Origin: Pseudohongiella sp. | GTDB lineage: Bacteria; Pseudomonadota; Gammaproteobacteria; Pseudomonadales; Pseudohongiellaceae | Length of the DNA: 64,000 nucleotides | NCBI GenBank assembly: GCA_013204155.1 | Contig: JABMOK010000023.1 | Location: forward strand, 1-64,000 | Direction of reading: 5' to 3' | Shown: piece by piece, positions 47,187-57,596 of the stretch | Position numbering within the stretch: position 1 is the first letter of the stretch | How the letters are laid out: every line of letters begins with the position of its first letter | Notes under the pieces: model-generated | What the model was told of the DNA's origin: nothing | The model's database searches: none | Seen by the model: only the letters and a program-made list of their open reading frames with translations | Program-made: the position numbers and the translations under genes

Positions 47187-48062
47187 GTGAAAATTCAGCA
47201 ATACATTGAGCAAACTGCAAAGCGAATGCTTAAGCATGATCTGTTTTATGGTCATGGCACAGACAATCCGCTGGATGAGGCAGTGTATTTAATTTATACC
47301 AGTCTGGGGATCGATTTTGCAGACGGCGATCAGGATAATCGCGTACTCACCGACAGTGAAATCTCCGTGCTGGAGCGGGCGGTAAACAGCAGGATTGAAC
47401 ATCGCCTGCCAGTCGCCTATATTGTGGGTAAGGCCTGGTTCGCGGGCTATGCCTTTTACTGTGACGAACGGGCATTGGTTCCGAGATCGCCGATCGCCGA
47501 GTTAATCAGGAATCGCTTCGAACCGTTATTGTCTTCTGATCCCCTTCGTATTCTGGATTTATGTGCCGGGGGCGGCAGCATCGGCATAGCCTCTGCGCTG
47601 GAATTTGCAGACTCCCAGGTTGATTTGGCCGATATCTCTGTCGAGGCACTGGCCTTGGCGGCTGATAATATTGCCCTGTATGATTTGGCTGACCGGGTAA
47701 CAACCCTGCAATCGGATTTATTTACCGCGGTGGACGGAAAGTATGACCTAATCGTTTCAAATCCTCCCTATGTTTCACAACAGGAGTACGATGAACTGCC
47801 GGATGAATTTTTGCATGAGCCGGCCCTGGGTCTGATTAGCGAAGACGAGGGTCTCGAATTACCGCTACGCATTATGCGCGAGGCGGCAGATTATTTGAAC
47901 GAAGCGGGTGTGTTGGTAATGGAGGTTGGCTATAGCAATGAGCTATTGGCCCAGCGCCTGGAGAAAGTGCCGTTGCTCTGGTTGCAGTTTGATCAGGGCG
48001 GAGAAGGGGTGCTGGCCTTGACTGTCAGCCAACTTCAGCAGTACAGGGAATGTTTTAAATAG
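47187..48062 (+). CDS. prmB: Ribosomal protein L3 glutamine methyltransferase PrmB
   Basis: A 291-residue class I methyltransferase that N5-methylates a glutamine of ribosomal protein L3. The N-terminal LFYGHGTDNPLDEAVYLI is specific to PrmB. The SAM motif is ILDLCAGGGSIGIA and the catalytic NPPY lies in LIVSNPPYVSQQEYDELP. I use GTG 47187, which has AGAG 7 nt upstream; a TTG at 47151 would add 12 residues. It lies directly upstream of aroC, as in Pseudomonas. Confidence 0.95.
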   Translation: MKIQQYIEQTAKRMLKHDLFYGHGTDNPLDEAVYLIYTSLGIDFADGDQDNRVLTDSEISVLERAVNSRIEHRLPVAYIVGKAWFAGYAFYCDERALVPRSPIAELIRNRFEPLLSSDPLRILDLCAGGGSIGIASALEFADSQVDLADISVEALALAADNIALYDLADRVTTLQSDLFTAVDGKYDLIVSNPPYVSQQEYDELPDEFLHEPALGLISEDEGLELPLRIMREAADYLNEAGVLVMEVGYSNELLAQRLEKVPLLWLQFDQGGEGVLALTVSQLQQYRECFK

Positions 48063-48157
48063 TGTACAATCCGCTGGTTTTTTGGCGCCATTTTTTGTCG
48101 GACTAGCCAATAAGTTCTGTATCCAGCTGTTCTGCGTCCAACGGTAGTACGACATCG

Positions 48158-48183
48158 AGTACTGACAGTTAGTACTGACACCG
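48158..48183. repeat. Two 13-bp tandem units upstream of aroC
   Basis: AGTACTGACAGTT is followed directly by AGTACTGACACCG in the prmB-aroC spacer. Confidence 0.7.
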
Positions 48184-48221
48184 GTACGGGCAGTAGCAGC
48201 AACAAGTGTACGAGTTTTCAT

Positions 48222-49310
48222 ATGTCAGGAAATACTTTCGGTAAATTATTCACGGTAACCAGCTTTGGCGAAAGTCATGGGCCTGCGCTCGGCTGCGTGA
48301 TCGACGGTTGTCCGCCTGGAATGGAACTCTGTGCCGCGGATATGCAGCAGGATCTTGATCGGAGAAAACCCGGGCAGTCGCGTTTTACCACACAGCGCCG
48401 TGAGGACGATGAGGTAAAAATCCTGTCGGGTGTATTCGAAGGCAAGACCACGGGAACACCCATCGGGCTGCTTATAGAGAATACAGATCAGCGCTCCAGA
48501 GACTACAGCAAAATAAAGGACCAGTTCAGGCCTGCTCATGCTGACTATACGTATATGAAGAAGTACGGTATCCGTGACTATCGCGGAGGTGGCCGTGCTT
48601 CGGCGCGTGAAACCGCGATGCGTGTCGCGGCCGGGGCGATAGCGAAGAAATACTTGTTTGAGACCTGTGGTACTCAAATAACGGGCTATTTAAGTCAATT
48701 AGGGCCAATCGCCATCGAAACGGTGGATTACGACGAGATTGAACGCAATCCATTTTTCTGCCCGGATGCATCGAAGGTGGCCGAGATGGAAGACTATATG
48801 GCCGCCCTCAGCAAGGAGGGCAATTCCATTGGCGCTCGCATCAATGTCTGCGCCAGTAAGGTGCCCGCAGGGTTGGGAGAGCCTATATTCGACCGGCTCG
48901 ATGCTGATATTGCCAAGGCCTTGATGAGCATTAACGCGGTAAAAGGTGTTGAGATAGGCGCGGGTTTTAAGTCTGTAAGCCAAAAAGGCAGTGAACATCG
49001 CGATGAGATCACGCCTCAGGGCTTCATCGGCAACAATGCCGGGGGTGTGCTCGGAGGAATATCGAGTGGGCAGGATATTTTCGCCAGTATTGCGCTGAAA
49101 CCAACCTCCAGTATTCGCCTGCCAGGAAAGTCGATAAATACCCGTGGGGAAGCCGAGGAAGTCATCACCACCGGTAGGCATGATCCCTGTGTCGGAATTC
49201 GCGCGACACCCATTGCAGAAGCTATGCTGGCTCTGGTTCTCATCGATCACCTGTTGCGTGACCGAGGACAGACCGGCCAAACACGAACGGCATCGACCAT
49301 TCCGATTTAG
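48222..49310 (+). CDS. aroC: Chorismate synthase
   Basis: A 362-residue FMN-dependent enzyme making chorismate from EPSP, the last step of the shikimate pathway and source of the tryptophan built by the trp genes near 57-60 kb. Signature blocks are [27 protein letters not shown]-like [34 protein letters not shown] and GGISSGQDI. The C-terminus ends [12 protein letters not shown]. Length matches the family (about 360). Confidence 0.97.
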   Translation: MSGNTFGKLFTVTSFGESHGPALGCVIDGCPPGMELCAADMQQDLDRRKPGQSRFTTQRREDDEVKILSGVFEGKTTGTPIGLLIENTDQRSRDYSKIKDQFRPAHADYTYMKKYGIRDYRGGGRASARETAMRVAAGAIAKKYLFETCGTQITGYLSQLGPIAIETVDYDEIERNPFFCPDASKVAEMEDYMAALSKEGNSIGARINVCASKVPAGLGEPIFDRLDADIAKALMSINAVKGVEIGAGFKSVSQKGSEHRDEITPQGFIGNNAGGVLGGISSGQDIFASIALKPTSSIRLPGKSINTRGEAEEVITTGRHDPCVGIRATPIAEAMLALVLIDHLLRDRGQTGQTRTASTIPI

Positions 49311-49433
49311 CTGCTCCGGTTCGATCGAGCCGTCTGATTTACCATAAAAACCATTTTCATTAGTAATAAAATTTCAATAAATACAAATAGATATACAATC
49401 TATTTAACTCTTAACATTATATTGGTGAGGAAC

Positions 49434-50855
49434 ATGAGTAGCAAAACCTTGTATGACAAAATCTGGGACGCTCATTTGGTTAAGCAACGGGCCGACGGTA
49501 CCGCATTGATCTACATTGATCGGCATCTGATTCACGAGGTAACTTCACCCCAGGCTTTTGAAGGCCTGCGTCTGGCGGGCCGCAAACCCTGGCGCGCAGA
49601 GGCTAATTTCGCCACCCCTGACCACAATATTCCCACAACCCGTGAGGAGCGAAGTCAGGGACTGGAAGGGATAAAAGACCCAGTATCGAAGATTCAGGTT
49701 GCTACGCTGGATGATAACTGTCGCGAGTTTGGAATTTTTGAGCTGAAAATGACCGATGAAAGACAGGGTATTGTGCATGTTGTGGGGCCAGAGCAAGGCG
49801 CTACGCTGCCCGGAATGACCATCGTCTGCGGTGACTCTCACACCTCTACTCACGGGGCCTTGGGCGCTTTGGCTCATGGTATTGGCACCTCGGAAGTAGA
49901 ACATGTGTTGGCGACCCAGTGCCTGATGCAAAAGAAAGCGAAGAATATGCGGGTGCAGGTGAATGGGCAGTTAAGTCCGGGTGTTACCGCCAAGGACATC
50001 GTATTGGCTATTATCGGTAAAATAGGCACTGCTGGCGGCACCGGCTACACCATCGAATTTGCTGGGGAGGCCATTCGTTCCCTGTCGGTAGAGGGCCGCA
50101 TGACAGTGTGCAATATGGCCATTGAAGCGGGAGCCAGAGCGGGGTTGATTGCCGTCGATGAAACTACTCTGGCGTATTTAAAAGGCAGGCCTTTTGCGCC
50201 AAAGGGCGATCTTTGGGAGCAGGCGGCGGAATCCTGGCGAGAGCTGACCAGTGATGAAACGGCCGTATTCGATTCCGTTGTGACTTTAGAGGCTGGCGAA
50301 ATTGAGCCGCAAGTTACCTGGGGTACTTCCCCGGAAATGGTGGTTGCAGTGGGTGGCAGGGTTCCCGATCCTGAGCAGGAGCCCGATATGGCCCGGCGCA
50401 GCAGCATTCAGCAGGCGCTGGATTATATGGGCCTGGTTGGCGGCACCGCGATCAAAGATATCAAGTTAGACTGTGTCTTTATTGGCTCCTGTACCAATTC
50501 CCGGATTGAAGACCTGCGCGCAGCGGCCGCTGTCGTCAAGGGCAAGCACGTGGCAGAAAGCGTTGAGTTGGCGATGGTTGTTCCCGGTTCTGGGCTGGTT
50601 AAGAAACAAGCTGAAGAAGAGGGTCTGGATAAGATATTTATTGCGGCGGGGCTGGAATGGCGTGAGCCTGGCTGCTCAATGTGTCTCGCTATGAATGCGG
50701 ATCAACTGGGCGCGGGCAAACATTGTGCCTCGACCTCAAATCGTAATTTTGAAGGCCGGCAGGGTTTCGGTGGTCGAACCCATCTGGTGAGCCCGGCGAT
50801 GGCAGCGGCAGCTGCCATTCACGGTCACTTCGTCGATATCAGAGAGATTTCCTGA
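49434..50855 (+). CDS. leuC: 3-isopropylmalate dehydratase, large subunit
   Basis: A 473-residue aconitase-family subunit that with LeuD isomerises 2- and 3-isopropylmalate in leucine synthesis. The 4Fe-4S ligands are Cys353 in FIGSCTNSR and Cys414 and Cys417 in [36 protein letters not shown] is a hallmark block. ATG 49434 with GAGG 5 nt upstream is used; a GTG at 49422 is rejected. leuD follows after 89 bp of AT-rich spacer. Confidence 0.97.
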   Translation: MSSKTLYDKIWDAHLVKQRADGTALIYIDRHLIHEVTSPQAFEGLRLAGRKPWRAEANFATPDHNIPTTREERSQGLEGIKDPVSKIQVATLDDNCREFGIFELKMTDERQGIVHVVGPEQGATLPGMTIVCGDSHTSTHGALGALAHGIGTSEVEHVLATQCLMQKKAKNMRVQVNGQLSPGVTAKDIVLAIIGKIGTAGGTGYTIEFAGEAIRSLSVEGRMTVCNMAIEAGARAGLIAVDETTLAYLKGRPFAPKGDLWEQAAESWRELTSDETAVFDSVVTLEAGEIEPQVTWGTSPEMVVAVGGRVPDPEQEPDMARRSSIQQALDYMGLVGGTAIKDIKLDCVFIGSCTNSRIEDLRAAAAVVKGKHVAESVELAMVVPGSGLVKKQAEEEGLDKIFIAAGLEWREPGCSMCLAMNADQLGAGKHCASTSNRNFEGRQGFGGRTHLVSPAMAAAAAIHGHFVDIREIS

Positions 50856-50944
50856 TAGCGGATATTTAATTCAATACAAGCTACTTATTTTAATACTAAC
50901 TAGCAATTTTAATATCAATATAATCAAAGTATTAAGAGCATAAC

Positions 50945-51592
50945 ATGAACAAATTTATCATTGAGAAAGGACTGGTATTGCCACTGGATCGAGCCAACGT
51001 GGATACGGATTTCATCATTCCTAAGCAATTTCTTAAATCCATCAAACGCACCGGTTTTGGCGTCAATTTATTCGACGAACACAGGTATCTGGATAAAGGC
51101 GAGCCGGACTCCGATAACAGTAACCGGCCGCTGAACCCTGATTTTGTCCTCAATCAACCGCGCTATCAGGGGGCCAGAATCCTCTTGGCGCAAGACAATT
51201 TTGGCTGCGGGTCCAGCAGAGAGCACGCACCGTGGGCGCTGGAAGATTACGGCTTTCGCGCTATTATCGCGCCCAGTTTTGCCGATATTTTTTTCAACAA
51301 CTGCTTGAAGAACGGCTTGCTGCCAATTGTACTGCCTAAACCGATAATTTCCGGCTTGTTTGCCGAAGTTGAAGCGAATGCAGGCTATCAGTTAGAAGTG
51401 GACCTGGATCTACAGCTTATTACCAAGCCAGGTGGCGAAACCATTTCCTTCGAGGTGGATGAGTTCCGTAAGCATTGCTTGTTAAATGGCCTGGATGATA
51501 TCGGTCTGACTCTGGAAGATGCCGATGCTATCAGTCAGTTCGAAGCCGCATGGCGTAACCAGGCTCCCTGGTATTTCACGGCGATGAAATAA
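50945..51592 (+). CDS. leuD: 3-isopropylmalate dehydratase, small subunit
   Basis: A 215-residue swivelling-domain subunit. [14 protein letters not shown] at the N-terminus and [16 protein letters not shown] near residue 84 are diagnostic. It pairs with LeuC. In many relatives leuB follows leuD; here asd follows instead. Confidence 0.97.
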   Translation: MNKFIIEKGLVLPLDRANVDTDFIIPKQFLKSIKRTGFGVNLFDEHRYLDKGEPDSDNSNRPLNPDFVLNQPRYQGARILLAQDNFGCGSSREHAPWALEDYGFRAIIAPSFADIFFNNCLKNGLLPIVLPKPIISGLFAEVEANAGYQLEVDLDLQLITKPGGETISFEVDEFRKHCLLNGLDDIGLTLEDADAISQFEAAWRNQAPWYFTAMK

Positions 51593-51607
51593 GCCTTGTC
51601 ACGATCA

Positions 51608-51675
51608 ATTAAACCTAGCAATGCATTAAATCCAAGCATGCATTAAACCCAACAATCGGTTAAACCCAACAATCG
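51608..51675. repeat. Four 17-bp tandem units upstream of asd
   Basis: Units at 51608, 51625, 51642 and 51659 share (A/G)TTAAA(C/T)CCAACAATCG-like sequence. The last two differ at one position and the first two are more diverged, so duplication was stepwise. Confidence 0.8.
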
Positions 51676-51705
51676 GTTTAGCCAAAACAGAGCGAGAGGA
51701 GCAGG

Positions 51706-52734
51706 ATGAGTAACTTGAGTAAATACAACGTGGCTGTAGTGGGCGCTACAGGGGCAGTAGGAGAGGCATTGCTGAGTATTTTGGAAGAGCGTAACTTCCC
51801 GGTGGATCAGCTATTCCCATTAGCCAGTGAAAGATCGGCCGGTAGGACGGTGATGTTCAAGAATAAGCCGGTGATGGTGACAGATCTGGCGGAATTTGAT
51901 TTCTCCAAGGCCCATATCGGCCTGTTCTCCGCGGGTGGCAGTGTTTCAGCCGAGTTCGCTCCGAAGGCCGGTGCGGCGGGTTGTGTGGTCATCGATAACA
52001 CCTCGCATTTTCGCTACGATGACGATATTCCGTTGGTGGTGCCAGAGGTGAATCCGGGAGCCATCGCGCAATACACCAACAGGAACATCATCGCTAACCC
52101 CAATTGTTCCACCATACAGATGTTGGTTGCCCTGAAGCCTATTCATGATGCGGTGGGCATAAAGCGTATCAGCGTGGCGACTTATCAGGCGGTATCCGGC
52201 GCTGGCAATAGCGGAGTCAAGGAATTGGCGAACCAGACCGCTGAATTACTCAATGGTCGGAATGTCGAGTGCAAAACCTTTGCTCGCCAGATCGCCTTTA
52301 ATGCGTTGCCGCAAATCGACGTATTTCTGGAGAACGGTTACACCAAGGAAGAGATGAAGATGGTCTGGGAAACCCGCAAGATCTTTGAAGATGAAAGCAT
52401 TATGGTAAGCGCCACCTGTGTGCGAATCCCGGTGTTCTATGGGCATTCAGAGGCGGTGCAAATTGAGACTGCAAAACCCATCAGCGAGCAAGAGGTGCGT
52501 GCGCTGTTAGAGAAAGCGCCGGGCGTTCTGGTCATGGATGAGCGCAAGGATGGCGGATATCCTACCGCCGTACATGAATCTGCGGGCCAGGACGCAGTTT
52601 TTGTGGGAAGAATTCGGCAAGATATCTCGTTTCCAAATGGCATGAATCTGTGGGTGGTCTCGGATAATGTGCGAAAAGGGGCGGCTTTGAACTCGGTTCA
52701 AATAGCCGAAGAGTTGATAAAAAGCTATTTATAA
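51706..52734 (+). CDS. asd: Aspartate-semialdehyde dehydrogenase
   Basis: A 342-residue enzyme of the lysine, methionine, threonine and diaminopimelate pathway, reducing aspartyl phosphate to aspartate semialdehyde. The nucleotide loop VVGATGAVGEALL is at the N-terminus. The catalytic Cys134 is in NPNCSTIQM and the active-site His in FYGHSEAV. GAGAGGAG precedes the ATG. It is followed by fimV, as in Pseudomonas. Confidence 0.96.
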   Translation: MSNLSKYNVAVVGATGAVGEALLSILEERNFPVDQLFPLASERSAGRTVMFKNKPVMVTDLAEFDFSKAHIGLFSAGGSVSAEFAPKAGAAGCVVIDNTSHFRYDDDIPLVVPEVNPGAIAQYTNRNIIANPNCSTIQMLVALKPIHDAVGIKRISVATYQAVSGAGNSGVKELANQTAELLNGRNVECKTFARQIAFNALPQIDVFLENGYTKEEMKMVWETRKIFEDESIMVSATCVRIPVFYGHSEAVQIETAKPISEQEVRALLEKAPGVLVMDERKDGGYPTAVHESAGQDAVFVGRIRQDISFPNGMNLWVVSDNVRKGAALNSVQIAEELIKSYL

Positions 52735-52872
52735 TGAATACTTGCAGGCTGTAGTGAAGAAACTTTCTTAAACTCTTTTGTTGAGAAGATAGTAGTGATC
52801 ACTAACTTGTGGAACTGATTTCCATTAGCCGCAAGCTTTTGGTGTCAAAAGCCTGTTGAGAGAAAAGGGAAT

Positions 52873-55800
52873 ATGCTACGTAAATTCGTCGTGATTCTGA
52901 CCCTGCTGCTATGCAGCATGGCGACACAGGTTTATGCCCTGGGGCTTGGCGCTGTATCCGTAGAGTCGTCGCTGAATCAGCCGCTACGGGTTCGTATCGA
53001 GTTGTTACAACTAGGCGACACCAGACTTCAGGACGTCAATGTCCAAATGGCGTCTACCGATGATTTTCAACGCTTTAATATTGATCGTGTTGGTTTCTTG
53101 TCCAATGTCCGTTTCAGCCTGCAAGCCATGGCAACGGGTAATGCCGTAATTCTCACTTCCAATCAGATCGTGCGCGAGCCTTATCTTAGTTTCATTCTGG
53201 AAACCCGCTGGCCGAGTGGTCGCTTGTTGAGCGAGCATACTATTCTGTTAGATCTTCCCGTGTTCGATGAGCAACAAGCTACGCCAGCAGTAAGACAGCC
53301 CATAAGCCCGATTCTACGACAGCCATCGACAGAGCCGCCAATTCCCCGAGCCACGGCAGAACCGGCGGCCCCCTCGGTGGTGAGCCCGGCCACATCGAAT
53401 GGCAGACAAACTAATTCTGCCGCAGACTTGCAGCCGGAACAAATTGGGCTAGCCCCGACAGCAGCAACAGAGCCGGCACCGCAGCGTACCGAGCCCGATG
53501 AAGTCGCCGTCGTTGAAGCAGCACCGACTGCCTTGGCGGAGGCTGTCGTGGAAGAAGAGCCGCTTCCCGTAGCGGCAGAGATTGCAGCGGAGGCAGAACC
53601 ACAAGTCGAAGAGGCGCCAGAGCAAGCACTCGCCCAGGAAGAAGAGCCGCAAGCAGAAGTCGCGATAGAGGAAGAGTCGGTCGAGGAAATTGCCGCGGTA
53701 GTAGAGGCTGTGCCCGAACCTGCAGCACAGACAGCGCAAGCAATCGAAACAAGCAGCACAGACACGCTTTCTGCCATTGCCTTACAGGTCAGACCGGATA
53801 GTTCCGTGACCCTGCAGCAAACCATGCTGGCGATACAGCAGCTTAACCCTGATGCCTTTGCCGATGGCAATATTAACCGTTTGCAGAGCGGTCGAGTTTT
53901 GCGGATTCCTACTCTGGCAGAAATTCAGGCCATTGATGCGCGAGAAGCTGTCGATGAAGTAGCACGGCAGAGCCAGCAAATTGCACAGGCCGCCGATATT
54001 CAACCCTTGGCAGCGCCAGCTGATACAAGCCCGGTACAAGACGATGCCCAGCAGGGGCGACTCAGTGTGGTTGACAGTGACGCCGAGCTGATCGATGGCC
54101 CTGCAGGGGCAGGGCTTGATGCTGCAGAGATTGCGCAGCTGGATGAGCGAATAGTCGAGCTGGAAAGCCTGTTAGCCGTGAGTCAGGACGATGCTGATCG
54201 AGCAAGAATCGAGAGAGAAGAGCTGGATCGGCGTTTACAAAATCTGGAATCGCAGATAGCGGCGGCAGAGGAAATTATTCGCCTACAAGACATTCAGTTA
54301 GCACAACTTCAGGACTCCTTGGCGGCAGCGGCGGCAATTGCACAGCAGCAGGCGGCTCTGGCCGCAGAGACAGCGCAGGCGAGAGATGCGTCAAGCAGTC
54401 TGGTCGATGACCTGATTCGAAGCCTGGGTGCGAATAACATCGTTATGATCATTGTCGTGGCGCTGATAATTCTGCTGTTGGTGGTGTTATTGCTGCGTCG
54501 AAATCGTGCGGCGAAACATGACGATGAAGAGATCGATGAAATTGCCGAGCAGGCCTTCGACGCTTCCGATGACAGCAATCTGGATGCGGAACACTCTGAA
54601 CCAGAATCGGAATTCGAGGATTTCGATGCGGCGGATTTAGATGATGAATTAAGTGGAATTATCGACGCCGGTGACGATCTTGCGGACCAGCAGAGAACCC
54701 AGGCTGTGGAGGGTGATGATTTAGATCTGCCAAGCGATAACAGCGATGCCGCTACCCTGGATGTACTCTCCAGAGCTACTCGATTCGCAGAGGCAAATCA
54801 ATTTGATAGTGCTGTCAGTCTGCTGAATACTTTCCTGGGCCAGCAGCAGGATAATCCCGCTATAAGACAGAAGCTTGATGAGGTTCTGGCGACGCAAGCG
54901 GAGTATCTGGCAAAGGAGCAGCGCGCCGCAGAGGAAGCCAAATCTTTCCTCGATCACCTGGGTATCGACATTGACGCATTTGACGACGACGAAGTTTTTG
55001 GCAGTACGGGTGATCAAGCCGCCACAGTAGAAGACGAAAGCACAAAGGCTGAAAGCGAACTACTGGAAGACCAAGACATAGACGAAGACGACATAGACGA
55101 CATAGACGACATAGACGACATAGACGACATAGAAATTATCGAAATTCTTGAGCCAGATGAAATAGACGTGACGGAAGATTTGGCGACTGACAAGCCAGCG
55201 CTTGCTGTAGAAGAAGTCAGTAAAGATGCCGCCGAAGATAGCGGAGGTAATGCGGAAGAAATAGAGAGCGTTGCTTATAGTCCAGATGATTTTACGGATG
55301 ATTCTGCCGCAGGCACGGCCAACGACATGAAAGATCTGGAGATCGATACGCTGGAATTCGATATCGATCCTACACCAGAAATAGCCGCAGATCCGCAGGC
55401 GGAAACCGAAGAGAAATTGGATCTGGAAACATTCTCTTTCCTTGCCGAGGGTGATGACGCAGCGCCAGACGCTTCTGTGGACGAAGAATCTGAGAGCGAG
55501 GTCGAATTTGCTGGCATAGACTTCGACTTCGATGAAGAGGATATCGAGGAAGAAACCAGCAGCGCGGAGCTCGCGGAAAAAGAAAAAGAAAAAGAACTGG
55601 AAACTTTCGATTTTGATCTGGATGGAGATTCTACCAAGACAGTGGTAGAGGTGCCGGACACAGCCGCAGAATCTATCGAGTTGGAAGATGATGATTTTGA
55701 TCTGGATGAATTTGATTTAGAGGTGGCAATGCCAGAGGGGGATTCAGCGAGTGTGAATGAAGAGTTGCCTGTCGATGTTACTGACACTGACACTGATGAT

Positions 55801-56052
55801 GACCTGGAATTTCTTTCCGATGACTTTGAGCTTAAGCTCGACACAGATGATGAGATCGAAGAAATAGAGCTGCTGCCTGACTATGATGAATCAGAATCGG
55901 CGACTAAACTTGAGCTGGCCTATGCCTATCAAAAGATGGGCGATCCCGAGGGGGCCAAAGAAATACTTCGCGAAGTCATTAGAGAAGGCAATGACGAGCA
56001 AATCACGGAAGCGAAAGCGCTTTTGAATTCGATAGCCGCCGCTGCCGAATAA
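52873..56052 (+). CDS. fimV: FimV-family inner membrane pilus assembly protein
   Basis: A 1059-residue protein with FimV architecture. There is a signal peptide (1-22, cleaved near VYALG) and the conserved N-terminal domain LGAVSVESSLNQPLRVRIELL. An Ala/Glu/Pro-rich region follows, then a LysM-like peptidoglycan-binding segment (about 290-360, ending RVLRIPTLAEIQ) and a coiled coil (about 415-510). One membrane helix is NNIVMIIVVALIILLLVV (about 520). A very acidic cytoplasmic domain comes next, including five DDI repeats (DNA 55087-55131), and a C-terminal TPR motif with ELAYAYQKMGDPEGAKEIL. FimV supports type IV pilus assembly, twitching and polar localisation. Pilus genes themselves are not in this window. 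Confidence 0.93.
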   Translation: MLRKFVVILTLLLCSMATQVYALGLGAVSVESSLNQPLRVRIELLQLGDTRLQDVNVQMASTDDFQRFNIDRVGFLSNVRFSLQAMATGNAVILTSNQIVREPYLSFILETRWPSGRLLSEHTILLDLPVFDEQQATPAVRQPISPILRQPSTEPPIPRATAEPAAPSVVSPATSNGRQTNSAADLQPEQIGLAPTAATEPAPQRTEPDEVAVVEAAPTALAEAVVEEEPLPVAAEIAAEAEPQVEEAPEQALAQEEEPQAEVAIEEESVEEIAAVVEAVPEPAAQTAQAIETSSTDTLSAIALQVRPDSSVTLQQTMLAIQQLNPDAFADGNINRLQSGRVLRIPTLAEIQAIDAREAVDEVARQSQQIAQAADIQPLAAPADTSPVQDDAQQGRLSVVDSDAELIDGPAGAGLDAAEIAQLDERIVELESLLAVSQDDADRARIEREELDRRLQNLESQIAAAEEIIRLQDIQLAQLQDSLAAAAAIAQQQAALAAETAQARDASSSLVDDLIRSLGANNIVMIIVVALIILLLVVLLLRRNRAAKHDDEEIDEIAEQAFDASDDSNLDAEHSEPESEFEDFDAADLDDELSGIIDAGDDLADQQRTQAVEGDDLDLPSDNSDAATLDVLSRATRFAEANQFDSAVSLLNTFLGQQQDNPAIRQKLDEVLATQAEYLAKEQRAAEEAKSFLDHLGIDIDAFDDDEVFGSTGDQAATVEDESTKAESELLEDQDIDEDDIDDIDDIDDIDDIEIIEILEPDEIDVTEDLATDKPALAVEEVSKDAAEDSGGNAEEIESVAYSPDDFTDDSAAGTANDMKDLEIDTLEFDIDPTPEIAADPQAETEEKLDLETFSFLAEGDDAAPDASVDEESESEVEFAGIDFDFDEEDIEEETSSAELAEKEKEKELETFDFDLDGDSTKTVVEVPDTAAESIELEDDDFDLDEFDLEVAMPEGDSASVNEELPVDVTDTDTDDDLEFLSDDFELKLDTDDEIEEIELLPDYDESESATKLELAYAYQKMGDPEGAKEILREVIREGNDEQITEAKALLNSIAAAAE

Positions 56053-56076
56053 TTTGACGACGTCTGATTCTGAACA

Positions 56077-56907
56077 GTGCCTGCTTCCGAACAAATTCCC
56101 CAGGCCAGTTACCGTATTGCACTGGGAGTGGAATACGAGGGAACTCACTACTCTGGTTGGCAGAGACAATTATCTCCGCTGCAAGAAACCGTTCAACAAC
56201 ATGTTGAACGCGCCTTAAGTCAAATTGCCAACCGACAAGTAAGCGTGATTTGTGCGGGCCGAACTGAAGCGGGCGTACACGCGACTTGCCAGGTAATACA
56301 TTTTGATTGTGCAATCGATCGCGGGACAAAAGCCTGGGTAGTGGGGAGTAATAGCCTGCTGCCAGATTCAATTCGAATTCTGTGGGCGAAAAATGTAAGC
56401 GCCGATTTTCATGCTCGTTTCAGCGCGACCTCACGGCGTTATTTTTATTTGATCTACCAGAGGAAGATTGCATCAGTCATGTTTGCCGGGCGCATTAGCC
56501 ACGAACGCGCACCGTTAGACCTGGATGCGATGAATGCCGCCGCCCAATTCTTGCCAGGCGAACGGGATTTCAGTGCTTTTCGTGCGGCCGGATGCCAATC
56601 AAAGTCTGCAAATCGAAATATTATGCACGCCAGGCTATACCAAGAGGGCAGCCTTATCGTTTTCGATATACAGGCGAATGCCTTCTTGCAGCATATGGTC
56701 AGAAATATTATAGGCTCGCTGTTGGTGGTGGGGAGAGGACAGCAGAGTCCTGGCTGGATCGACGAGTTGCTGCAAGGAAAGGACCGATCACGGGCTGGGA
56801 AAACCGCTTCGCCCCACGGCTTATATCTGGTTGGTGTGAACTATCCGCCGCAATTCGAAATTCCGGGAGAATTTTCTGCCCCGGGATTTTTAGCCGCGAG
56901 TGCATAG
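56077..56907 (+). CDS. truA: TruA-family tRNA pseudouridine synthase with D-to-E change
   Basis: A 276-residue homologue of TruA, which makes pseudouridine at positions 38-40 of tRNA anticodon arms. GVEYEGTHYSGWQRQ, CAGRTEAGVHATCQVIHFD, RRYFYLIYQ and AFLQHMVRNIIGSLL follow the family. However, the invariant catalytic Asp (GRTDAGVHA; Asp60 in E. coli) is Glu64 here (codon GAA at 56266-56268). Activity is therefore uncertain. GTG 56077 is the only start after an in-frame stop and lies 24 bp past fimV. Flanking genes and intact length argue against a general pseudogene. Confidence 0.92.
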   Translation: MPASEQIPQASYRIALGVEYEGTHYSGWQRQLSPLQETVQQHVERALSQIANRQVSVICAGRTEAGVHATCQVIHFDCAIDRGTKAWVVGSNSLLPDSIRILWAKNVSADFHARFSATSRRYFYLIYQRKIASVMFAGRISHERAPLDLDAMNAAAQFLPGERDFSAFRAAGCQSKSANRNIMHARLYQEGSLIVFDIQANAFLQHMVRNIIGSLLVVGRGQQSPGWIDELLQGKDRSRAGKTASPHGLYLVGVNYPPQFEIPGEFSAPGFLAASA

Positions 56908-56963
56908 GCTCTGCCCTGTGAATTTGTTAGAATGCCGATCTTTCATCACTGCTAAGACCTGCC

Positions 56964-57596
56964 TTGCAAAATATCTGGATTAAAATTTGTGGTATTACCC
57001 GACAACAAGATGCGTTGTCGGCCGCTGAACTGGGCGCAGATGCAATCGGTGTGATGCTGTATGGGGGAAGTTCACGGGCCGTACGAGCGGATCAACTGGC
57101 TGAAATCCTTAAAGATATCCCGCCGGTGGTCAAGGTTGTTGCAGTTTTTTTCGATGCCTCAAGGGCCGAGGTAGAGGCCGCACTTGAGACCGGCTTGATT
57201 GATGTATTGCAGTTTCATGGCAGCGAAACGGCTGAATTTTGTGAGTCATTCAGGGTTCCGTATATGAAAGCAATCCAGGTTCGTGCAGACGATGATTTGG
57301 TGTCGCGTATCGAAGGCTACCAATCGGCAGAATTTATATTATTGGACAACTATGATCCCTTATCTCCCGGGGGTACCGGAAAAACTTTCGATTGGACCCT
57401 GGTAAATTCACTGGCCCGGGAGTTGAAGGTAAAATTGGTGCTGGCCGGCGGCTTGAATCCAGACAACATCAAGGCGGCTATCAAGGTAGTGCAGCCCTTT
57501 GGCGTGGATGTAAGCAGCGGTGTAGAGGCGAGCAAGGGGATTAAGGATTTAAGCAAGATGAAACTGTTTATCGAAGGAGCAAGGGCTGGTGGTTAA
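56964..57596 (+). CDS. trpF: Phosphoribosylanthranilate isomerase
   Basis: A 210-residue TIM-barrel enzyme of tryptophan synthesis. The general base Cys is in [12 protein letters not shown] and the catalytic Asp in [31 protein letters not shown] and DVSSGVE are the phosphate-site blocks. It starts at TTG 56964, giving the canonical N-terminus. Its stop overlaps trpB by 8 bp, and trpF-trpB-trpA form one unit; trpE, G, D and C are elsewhere. Confidence 0.96.
   Translation: MQNIWIKICGITRQQDALSAAELGADAIGVMLYGGSSRAVRADQLAEILKDIPPVVKVVAVFFDASRAEVEAALETGLIDVLQFHGSETAEFCESFRVPYMKAIQVRADDDLVSRIEGYQSAEFILLDNYDPLSPGGTGKTFDWTLVNSLARELKVKLVLAGGLNPDNIKAAIKVVQPFGVDVSSGVEASKGIKDLSKMKLFIEGARAGG

Noticed and set aside
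53181-53870. Long Ser/Cys-rich minus-strand frame opposite fimV
   Set aside because: It mirrors the Ala/Glu-rich coding strand, has low complexity and no domain; fimV is clearly the real gene.
55275-55844. Serine-rich minus-strand frame opposite the FimV acidic domain
   Set aside because: Product is almost all Ser/Lys, an expected artefact of reversing GAA/GAT-rich codons.
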